Shown one piece after another: positions 47,930 through 58,930 of a stretch of DNA of 64,000 nucleotides. Numbering within the stretch: position 1 is the stretch's first letter; each line of letters starts with the position of its first letter. Under the pieces are notes generated by a model, which had not been told where the DNA came from, ran no database searches, and was given only the letters and a program-made list of their open reading frames with translations. This DNA is from Megaleporinus macrocephalus (taxonomy: Eukaryota > Chordata > Actinopteri > Characiformes > Anostomidae). A program made the position numbers and the translations under genes. The stretch is from the NCBI GenBank assembly GCA_021613375.1, contig CM038728.1, positions 32,362,907-32,426,906 of the forward strand. Direction: 5' to 3'.

Positions 47930-48299
47930 ATCTGATTTGTTTACCTGCTGGTTCTCCACGTGCGCCGCCCACGCGCTTCCGGGAGCCGCCGTGGTCGTCA
48001 TCGCTCTTGTCGCCGGCCGCGCCGCCTCTTCCGCGCGCACGCTGACGTCGCGCGCACACGCCCCCTCCAGTTTGCCGGCAAAAAAGAGAGAGGGATCCTC
48101 CTCTAGCGCGCGCTACCACTTACACCCAGGTGTGCTCGCGGAGGGGACGGCAAAGAGGGCGCCTGTGTTTGTTTATTTCTTTATTTGTTTATTATTTTTT
48201 TGTTGTCTTATTTATGGCCGATTAATTATATCCACCACCACCCCCAAAACACTGTGCGCGCGCGCGGCGGCGGCTCCTAGGCGCACGCAGGCGCAAAAG

Positions 48300-48462
48300 G
48301 GAAACATAAAAGTGGAGTTGGCGCGCGCAGAGTGGGAGCAAAAGAGCAGAAAAGGGGGTCGTGATTGAGCGCGAGAAGAGGAGCAACAGCAGCTGCAGTT
48401 TGGGGGTCATTCATCTGAGGTTTTGGGGGGAGAGCTGGAGCTGCGGTGAGGGTCTTTATGAG
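48300..48462 (+). other. Probable 5' UTR exon of ccne1
   Basis: GC-rich leader ending at a donor 'ttatgag|gtgaga' (48463); an alternative donor 'ctgcg|gtgagg' lies at 48446. The next exon starts at 48932 after a pyrimidine run and has 37 nt before the ATG. The 5' limit is not determined. Confidence 0.5.
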
Positions 48463-48968
48463 GTGAGATTGTTTTGGGGGGCGCGCGCGCGCGGAAAAGC
48501 TACAAACATAGCTGACCTGTTCTGCTTCAGTGTTGAAAAAAAAAGTTGAGATTCCACAAAAACTAGATATAATAGATAGTTAGGAGTGTCTGTGTCCCCG
48601 TTTCTCTTCTCTTTCATCTGTTAATCTTCGTTTCTATCCTGTTTTGTCTCGTGCTCGGCCATTTTCCGCCAACTTCAGGCCAAACAAACTTTACTGTTTT
48701 CTTAAAATCATGTAATTATATATATATTTCCCTCGCCATGCATTTAATTCCATACGGCGCGTGCACGATGGGGTTGGAGTTTTAACTGGTGTTTTAGTGT
48801 TTGCTAGTGTTTTTGCTGCACTTCAGTAGCCATTAGCACTGGGAATGGGGGGTTGGGAGAGAAAGGGAAGCTAAGTAGATGTTGGAGGAAACTAAAACCT
48901 TAATAAAAGTCTTTTACTCTGTTTTTTTTAGGCTCTCTGTACTAAGGAGACACACGCGCGCGGATATA

Positions 48969-51900
48969 ATGCCCAGTAAGAAAGTGTGAGTATGGATTTG
49001 CTCTCCTGCTTAATCAGTGCAGTTGGTGGGAAGACGAGCAGCAGATGGGAGTTAGCTGTAGCCTCACATTGTGCTCCCAGCTCGCTTTGCATGCTTGAGC
49101 AACATAACTAATTACTTTTCACCTCCTTTGCCATGAAACAGGCCGGACACAGAAGAAGTGAAGGGCACTCCAGATGAAGCTCCTAAAAACCCAGCAGCTC
49201 GCTCCAGGAAAAGAAAGGCAGACGTTGCTATTGTGAGTTTGAGCCCTGCGTGCTGCTTCATGGCAGGCACAGTCAGCTCGAGCCCAGCATTAACCCCTTG
49301 TTTTGTTTGTTGCATGCACGCAGCATTTGCCTGATCCAGACGAGGAAGTTGCAGAGATGACCAGAAAGAAGCAGTGTCCATCGGTAAGCCTGTTGTGGTC
49401 ACTTGAAGAAGAAAAAGATCCACCGTTTCTTCCTCAAGTTACTCCAAATGTCATATAAGCTGAGTGGTTACAGTCATTTACAGTGGTGGTGATGGGAACC
49501 AGAGAACCTACACATGAGTTTATATAAATATTAATAGTAAAATCTGAAATTAACAATAATAATAATAATAATAATAATACATTTTCTTTGGGGAACTAAT
49601 ATATTTGCCTCACAGTGTCCTGCATGTATCCCTCCACCTTGAGTGGACTTTAAGGCCTAGTTCTTCTCAAAGCTACCATCAACAGGGTCTCAGACATCAG
49701 GCAATGCATTTAAAACCATGTACTGTAATAACTTTCTGTGAGGGAGCTTTTTTAGAGGTGGACGTCTGGTTCCATTCACCACCACTGTGAACAGTTCTCT
49801 CTGTATCTTGGATGGAGCATTTCACGCCAAACCACTCAAACCACACTGCTTGCTCTGTTTTTGCCTTGTGTGTGTATCTAAGTAAACATTGGTTTAATTA
49901 CATATACATTTGAAAAGTTTGGTGGAATTCCACTTCAAACTTCCCCTTTATCTCGAAGTCCTTTGCCCACAGAAGTCTATTTAGAATATTTGTTTGGTTT
50001 TATGTCCCAAAAGCCTTCGTTGCCCTCTATATTTAGCGTCATTCATTAAGCTGCTAGAGCGGAAACACTTCTTATAACTTCACTGGAACTGGGCTGGGCT
50101 TAATTGCTGCCAACTGTTAAAATAAGATCATTTTCATTTGATTATAAAAACATTGAATTCCAAATAAGCTTTATTTGCCCTTGTATGGACTGGGAAGTGA
50201 ATGCTTTGTGTGTCCTAATAGAAAGGACACTCTGCTTAGATACATACGTGCCCTTTAAGTGCAAAGAGAGTAAGATGTTCAGAAAGTTTACATTTCTGAC
50301 AGTCGCTGAATTTATATTACTGCTTTTAATTGATCCCTTAAGGTAAATACTTTAGATGTTTTATGCGAGTAGCCACAGGACACAAACTCAGAAACGCTGA
50401 TGCTGTTTAAACAGCTTTAATAAAAATCTCAGTAGTGCTGAAATATTACTGTAGTATAGATTACATTGTATTTAAGCTAGTATTAGTGAAACATTTTAAT
50501 AAATATAATGCTTCTGCACTGCATGCTTATAAAAAGTGGTTCCCAGCCTTTCAGCTGGGGTGGAGCCTTATATAGCACCTCCTCACAATTACATCTCAGG
50601 TGCCAGTATGGATCTTTAAAGAACCGCACACTGATAGGTTCTTTAGGCGATCAGAAGAGGATGTGTTGGGGATTTTAAGGTTATACATTATTTTAAAAAT
50701 TGTCTTATTAACTGGACGTGGGTTTTAATTTGAGTATTTTGTTTCTCTAAAAAATGAGCTTAAAGGGAATCGTGCACAGTACATGGTAACCAGGCGGAAA
50801 ATACATTTAAAAAAAATCTTTTCGGCTTACAAATTACACTTATGGTCCCAAAACAAGGTCACGGCACAAAACATTGAAAAAGATTAATATCTATTGATCG
50901 AATCACTAAACTGGAAATCATTATTGCGATATACTGATGTTGGCGATGTATCGCCCAGCCCTACTCTCAAAGCAGCCTAGTTCTTCCTACTGGAGTCACT
51001 GTTTAACCTGTTCAGAGCACTACTGAGAGCTGAACGGCCTTCGACACTTCAAAGCCGGTCCTGATTTGAATGTGGTTTTCTTTAACCTTCTTCACACGAC
51101 TGTCTGAATGTACGGTGGCTGTGTCCAGGCCTGTTTAGACTACATAGCCCAGTGTTGTAGGAGTGCTATTGAAGGCGTCCCTGTGCCGGTGAGGATGGCC
51201 GTACGTGTTGTTTTCTATCCGTTAGGGAACTCCCTCTTCATTTCTTCTTTTTCTTTCTTCCCTCCCTCTCTTTTCTTTCTCCTCTGGTCCTGCTCAGACC
51301 TGCTGGAGTCCCAGCACAAGTTGCACAAGCCCATGTAGGCGGATCCCCACGCCGGATGAGGTTGAGGAACCGGTTGCCGTCAGCAGCGTGGGATTCACTC
51401 AGTACACCTCCGGGAATATTTTCGTCACCCCCACGCGGCCGTCACCCCTGCCCGCCCTGTGGTGAGCTACTTACTGTTTTGAAGGCCCATGTTCTCACCT
51501 TTTTTATTCTTCTGACTTTAAGAGTGATATGCAAATGAGCTCTGAGAGGTCTGGGCTGAAAACACTCCTTATAACTTCAGTGTCTGTGAACCAAACTGCT
51601 GCAGTAGGTGTGTGTATGGAACTTGTTGGTTTTTGTGACGTCACAGTCACAGTGAATTTTTTTTTTATTTATATGTAAGCTATAAGTAAGCTATTCACTG
51701 TGTTTACATGCACTTGAGTAATCAGATAGTAGAGAGAACTTAAAAAGCTCTGCATAAGTCAGACAGTAATCAGATTTCTGCTTTGCATCCAGCCAGTAGG
51801 CTCCCAGAAGGAGAATGTTAATATATGTATGTTTAAGATGACTAACATTTTAAAATATAAATATTATTATTATTTTTTTTATTTCTGGTGCTGCAGTCTG

Positions 51901-53057
51901 TTTTTGGTATACATGCACTGAAGAACCGGATTACTGAGCTGAAGTCCAACTCAAGTTTCAGCTCAACTCAGATCGGATTACTGACCAAATCAGATTTTCT
52001 GTAGATATCAGATGTAAACTTGCTCATTGGTCAAGAGTCAAAACGGGGCTTCTGCTGTATTGTTTACAGGACCATGCTAATTATCTAAAAACTGCAGAAA
52101 TCTGATTACAGTTGGATTAATTCATGTAAACATATGTTTGCATATTGTTGCTGTCCAAGGAAAAACATCCAACTCTATTTTTGTTAGTTTTATCGTTGTG
52201 CATGATTCAAATGCAGCAGCTGCTGTTTACGTTGTGATGATGTTTAAAGATAAGTGGACTAACAGAAATGCTCCAAAATCACTAGGGACAAATTCTGGTT
52301 CCATTGACTTGCATTAAAAGTAAAGAACATGTTGTGCTATCCTATAAAGTTACTATTTTGGAGATACTTTTCTCTGCACAGCAACAATATTAGGGTTAAA
52401 ATGGGGTTTCATGTGATGTGCTTTTAATTGTTATGCTGGCTTTTTTGTGAAGATAGGCCTGCTATATGCAAATAAGTATAAGCCCTTGACTCATCAGTGT
52501 GTGCTTTGAGCATCCTGATCATAGATTAGTGTTCATATATTTCAGCAAAGGAAGTTAATTTATAAAAAGGATGAAGTCTTGAGTTTGTTTTGCAGTATAT
52601 TGCAATTACAATGCATCAGTGTAATTGCAGTGGTAGCGAGTTGGCCATATGATGCTATGCAGCTATGTGAACTGTCAGTGTGCTGGTGTGGTTCTCATTC
52701 CTGCCTGACAGGCTGACCTGCCATAAAACATCCAAACAGACATTCCAGTGAATTACAGAGTTTCAGTAAAAAATTTGAATAAAATCTGGTTCAGCGTGCC
52801 AACATGAATCACGCTAGGAGCTTCCTTCTGACTAGGACTGAGCTGGTCGGCCTAGCAGAACATGCTCATCTGTAGACCTCTCTGCATCTCTAGACCTCTC
52901 ATGTTGAACGTTTTGCAGCCTCCCTTGATCCTTGTAGCATTGCACAGGCTGCTTGTGTTGTTGTGCCTTTAATACTGAGATATGTAAATAGACTCTGTTA
53001 TGACTGGCTGCCCTGTATTGGGCATACTTTGTTGATACCACATTCTCCTCGATTATT

Positions 53058-53089
<32 letters not shown>

Positions 53090-56000
53090 TAATTTATTTA
53101 TGTGTATGTTCAATTTATTTTTATTATTATATATAAAAATTAGTTTTTCTGTCCAAGCACCCATGATTTTGGCTTTTTTTTGTGCTCTAGGTCAGAACAT
53201 TCACACAAAATAATGAAAGAAAATATACCAGTTGATACAAGTAGTCATAAAAATCAGATTGGAGAAAACAAACAACAGCATAAATGAAAATCTTGATTAT
53301 GGGTAATTAATTTAATAATTCATTTGACTTCTTATGTCTCAGCTTTCATAGGTAGCATCATCGCTAATGTTAACTATTAATAGTCTTGCTCTGGTGGTCA
53401 GCTGGTTAACCTATCCATCCATTATCTGCTGCTGTATTCTGCTGGTTAACTCTCATTACAGTATTATAATGGCCAAATACAAACTTATAACCAGCTGTTC
53501 AGTCTTTCCTGTGGAAGGAACTTCCTCAAGGTCTGGTCTGGGTTGTGGGTTGGTTAGTACAGCCCGTGACTGCACATGATGACTCGGGTGTCTTTGTTTT
53601 AGTCCAGTGTTTTAAGAGTTATGAAAAGTTAAGCCGAGCTGTGCTTGAAGCTTATAGGGCTTGAGGTACAGATGAATTCTTGACCGTTGCCATACGGAGG
53701 AGGGTGGGATGGGTCCATTCTTGGCTTTGTAGGCAGCAGAGTTTTAAATGTAATGGAATTTATATATTTATAATAAATATTTATTTATTAAAAATGTGTC
53801 GAAATAGGATACATCGTGGTATTGTATCACTCGGTGTTCTGTATCAATACAACCCTGAATAATACATAATCAAATCTCCATTAGTACATTAAGTGTGCAT
53901 AACAAAAGCTTATGGTTTTGATTTTATTTATTCATTTATTTACTCTTTTATCACAGCTGGGCCAGTAAAGATGACGTGTGGAACAACTTGCTCAAAAAAG
54001 ATAAGCTCTATCTTCACGACATGCACGTCATGAAGAAACACCCGAACCTTCAGCCCAAAATGAGGGCCATTCTGCTGGACTGGCTCATGGAGGTCAGTAA
54101 ACATCAGCCTCTAACGATCCGGGTCGTTAGCACGTGTTAATTCAATCTCATTATAAGGAGAATGTACACGAGGGGTTAAACTTCTAAAGGGCGTGTCTGC
54201 AGCCATTCCTATTGAGATGCAGATCAATAAGGTATTAGATAATAGCTGGCTAGAAATAACAGCGGGTGCTGGAGGTCTGTTATCACTGGAGAGCTGAAGG
54301 TGTTTTCTTCTTTCTCAGGTCTGTGAGGTGTATAAGCTGCACAGAGAGACGTTTTATTTGGGTCAGGATTACTTTGATCGTTTCATGGCCACGCAGGAGG
54401 ACGTCAGTAAAAGTACGCTACAGCTCATCGGGATTTCCGCTCTGTTCATCGCCGCCAAGATGGAGGTACGTCTGCCAGAGTTTACTGGACCTTCGGAGGC
54501 TTAAAGGTCCACCGATCAAGTCGTGTTTATTATGTTTATATTCAATGGTTGTAGGCACAGCTAGCTCCGCCCACATAATCTGATTGGTCAGGGTTTGTTT
54601 GCATATCTGTATGATTTCACTGACCACTGCTTGCCAAATAACAGTAGGGCGTGTCTGAGCTTGCACCATATTTGTTGTTGAGGGTGTTGTCCGCTTTCTC
54701 GGTGGACAGTTAGATTGCTTATATAGTCTATATAGATTGTTACCCACAATACAAAGTGGTGTGGATGACCGATGTACACTAGGGGGCGTGTCATATCATA
54801 TCGTACACAATAATATCGCCAACATTTTTGAATATCACGAACGATATTATACCCTAAATTATCGAGTCATATCACCCATCCCTAATTATCACATCAGGTA
54901 CTACTTTTACTGTTTTTAGCAAAAGAAAAATTCACTCTTCCCTCATTTCCCATTATATATCTACTAGAGACAGATTTTATCTGTCCAGTATCATTAATTT
55001 TACTTCAGTCCTGGATATATGGAGACATTTGGAGTGCATTATTTAGTATTGTGACATTCTGCATCACTGACTTGTTACAATCAGATAAATTCTTGTTTTG
55101 TTTTTTTTTTTAATATATCTCAGTTAGGGGTGTGCCATGTCATATCGTATGCAATAATAAAAATTTTATTTTCATTTTGTAGTGTTTTCTTGGGTAAAAT
55201 TTATTTATATACCTTTTTTTTTTTGTAGTCATATCACCAAGAGTATCGTTCTCACAAAAATCCCATGAAATATCTTGATATTATTGTAGGGCCATATCGC
55301 CCACCCCTACTACTTATAGGCTTGTAAGTAGTGTACATAGGTTTGTTTTTTTTTGGTCTCTGTCTGAGCCCTTATACCATCAGGATGACCAGTATAATGG
55401 GCATTTTGACCAACACAGGTAAAAATATAACAAGTAAAAGTCACATGATGTTAATATAACCACAAACTCCAGTAAATAAAGCTTGTGCTCAAGAAATCTT
55501 AACCGCCTCATGATACTTCACTCAGTAAATTTAGTCATTATGATAAAATACATTAGAACATGAGCAATTAGTGATGTAATCCGATGATGCCAGCAGCTCC
55601 ACTGTTCTAGATTGTTTATACAGTGAAAGGTAGACATGATTTGTTTCTGCCTTATATACTGCCTTATATGATGTTCTATACAGAACAGTCTATGTAGTGA
55701 TCAGTGAATGAGTGCTTTACTGATGTAACAGGAATTTGTACTAATCCTGAGACTCATTTAACCAAGTTATTGGAAATTAAATGCTTTTTAATCTCCCTTT
55801 TTCCAGGTTAATATCACTGTTGCTTACTTTTTGTTGTATAGTCATAAATATGCACCAGCCTTTTGTTTAATTTTATTTTATTAACTGCTCTTTCATACAA
55901 TAACCGACTGAAACTGAACTCGCTGTTCTGCTTCTAGAGTGTCTACCTGCTCATGAGGGAGCAGGAAACACTTAAAATGACCACGGATAATGATCTTAAC

Positions 56001-58881
56001 ATCACTCAAGTCTGTTGGGCTGCAATCATCTTAGTCAACTGTCTCTCTAATTTGTAAGTGACCAGATGGGATTTGTGTGTCCCGGCACCACCAACGTGTG
56101 GTATCGACGTAGGTGTCAGTAAATATGTAGCCGCTCTGGTGCTGTGATTTTCATACAAAGAAGCCGGAGAGATGAAGCTGCATCATCTTCTCTCCCGTCA
56201 AACTGTTGCTCAGTCACAGTTCACATTCTAAGTTCTAAGGCAGCCATGAAAGATGCGTCAGGATTAATTACAATGTACTTTTAATACATTTTAAAAAGGA
56301 CTGCAGCCTTTAATATACCTTTATATGCCATAATTCACATTTTTATGTTGCTGCTTTTCAAAAGCGAGAAGGAGGCACGCCTGTTCAGATCGAGGAAGTG
56401 CAAAGATGAACCGGGAGGCGGTCTCAACAACATCAGATAACGTTTTCCGAATGTTGCATTGAGAATATTCGTCCTGTGCTGTCGTGCAACGCAAACAGTG
56501 GCCCTGTCAACATCTTCAATGCATCCTCTTACGTTAGTAAACTTGTATGCTGGCCAGGCTTCCTTCCAGCTGGATCGTTAGCCTAGTTAGATGCTTTAAG
56601 GTGGCCGAAATGACAGTCACTTATGGTTATTGTAACAGTCCCAGCTGATTCCGGAGAACCTGCACTAGACCTGGATGCCTTGTACTGATTGTCCCCACTC
56701 TCATGCACTCACATCGCAAGCTGCTTATATCACCAGCTATGCAGCTGTGTTGCAGTCTCAGCTCCTATACCGCTCGCTGACCCCCTATGTGATGCAGTCA
56801 CAGTGTGTGTCGTCATATACCTACACTTTGTGTTCACTGTGTGAGCAGAGCTTTATTCACATTGACTGAATCAGAAGATCTGCAGAGCAGGTGTGTGTGT
56901 ATATGAGAGCTGTATCATATCAGTACACAGAGATGCTGCAGCAACATAGGAGCTACTATAAACCTGATATCACTGCTCTGCCTCTTCCACTATCCAAAGC
57001 TCTGATGAGCTCTGATCTCACACGAGGCTGAATCTCTGTTTCTTGTTCTCCAACTTCTTGGTTCCACCTTAAATCCACACAGTTGTATCAGAGAGACCCT
57101 CTGCTGCTGGGTGTGTTTAATAGGATGGACACAGCAGTTACATGTTCTTACTCTGAGCTCGGGCCGGATAGCGATCACACTAGATGTCCGAGACCAGCTG
57201 AACCATGTCCAGTCACGGAGTGACCACAGTACTGGACTTTGAGGGTGAAAGGGTGAAATCGTGCTCAGGTTACTGATCTTGAAAGATGAGGTTAACTTGG
57301 TTAGATGAGTCTCATAACTGCTACTCTTGGAAGAGATCCTCAATAAAAAGTAAATATTAATATGTATTAATACTTGATTTCCCTCTACAGGAAATTTACC
57401 CTCCAAAGGTGCATCAGTTTGCGTACGTTACTGACGGAGCTTGTACGGAGGAGGAGATTCTTAGTATGGAGGTCATCATCATGAAGGTAACCGCTTTAAA
57501 CTTGTGGTGATTTGATACTGAAGTAATATGTAACAGTGTAACTGCTTCACTGGTTAAGGTGGAACAGGAAATTCCAATACTACGTGAAATCACAGCCACT
57601 GTTTCATGCTTTTCTTTCCTCTAGGAGCTGAAGTGGAGTCTGAGTCCCTTAACTCCAGTGGCCTGGATCAACATCTACATGCAAATGGCGTATCTGAAGG
57701 AGTTTGGTGAAGTTCTCCTGCCGCAGTACCCCCAGACTACGTTTGTGCAGATTGCTGAGGTACGGTTACCGTGTAATCCACCCCCTTTATTCTCTTTCAC
57801 ACTGGCACTATCAATCAACTTAAATTTATCATCGGAAATGCACTGAGGGGTGACCCTCATTTTCAATGCAGCCAAGCATTTACATTTTAGGGGTTGAAAG
57901 CAAAATGAGCAAAAATAATAATAAATAAAATACAAAATTTAAATAAACATTTAATATAGATGCATAAAATATAATGTAAAAAAGTTTAGAAAATTTTAAT
58001 AAAAGAATATACAAATTAACAAATAAGATAATAAAAAAATGAAATACTAATAAATATACTCATTAAAACAATCGCAATAAATAATAATAATATAAAATAC
58101 ATAAAAATAAACAAATAAGATAAAAATTTAAATCCTTATAGGAAGATAAACTCATTTAAACCAATCACAGGCTTTCTGATGAAACTAAGAGTTTAAAATG
58201 GTTCAGTGATCCAGCGAGCTGAGCTTCAGAGTGTCCTGTAGAGAATTCCAGCTCGCTGGTGCACTGTAGCTAAAAGCAGATTTTCCCAGTTCACTAAAAA
58301 CTCTCGGTACCTATGAACATGAGAACATGTGAGGTTGGGACTTCTGTTGCTGCTGCTGTCAAAAGACTAATGAAACGTTACACCTCCACCTTTCTCTGTG
58401 TTTTCATGTCTTGGTTCTTTATTTTGTCAGCTTGTTGACTAAAAGTCCTGATGGGGCTGATTTAGAATCACTTAGTTGGCCAAATACATAGTGCTTGGTT
58501 TCTGTGGAAATGGTCTATAATCAGGTGATGGTAGACAGATCAAGACAGAATCAATACAGTGAAATAGAGCTCCAGTGTTTATTTTCTTTCTTTTTTTTCT
58601 TTAATGATTATCTGTGTACTGATGATAAAAAGGCTGATGAAGCTCTTTAATTTTTGGTTTAATAATAAACACAGTCACACTTTATAAACTACAGAAGAAA
58701 TTAATGACTATTTTTTTCACCTTCGTCCTGTAGCTCCTGGATTTGTGCATTCTGGATGTAAAAAGTCTGGAGTTCTCCAACAGCCTGCTGGCAGCGTCTG
58801 CGTTGTTCCACTTCTCCTCGCTGGAGCTTGTGATGAAGGTCTCAGGTAGGTCTGTGCTGTGCCTGGCAGCAGATTGATTGA

Positions 58882-58930
<49 letters not shown>

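Larger units (their letters stand above)
47540..48465. promoter_or_regulatory. Bidirectional CpG-rich promoter between the BtpA-family gene and ccne1
   Basis: The start codon of the minus-strand gene (47524) and the presumed first exon of ccne1 (before donor 48463) face away from each other across this interval. 47940-48340 is the most CpG-dense part of the window ('cgtgcgccgcccacgcgctt', 'gccggccgcgccgcc'). It has no TATA box. A palindrome TTTGCCGGCAAAA lies at ~48072, an E2F-like 'gttggcgcgcg' at ~48317, and 'ttttccgccaa' at ~48662 inside ccne1 intron 1. E2F control of cyclin E1 is established in mammals; for this site it is inference. Confidence 0.65.

Noticed and set aside
47865..48368. 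R/A/G-rich ORFs on both strands in the GC-rich block
   Set aside because: GC-rich promoter sequence lacks stop codons by composition. The reading frames have no family resemblance and overlap a CT microsatellite.
55938..56055. Possible extra exon of ccne1 after an acceptor-like 'cttctag'
   Set aside because: The exons on either side already join in frame as the conserved cyclin box (AAKMEEIYPP). Inserting this piece would disrupt it, and its translation has no cyclin similarity.
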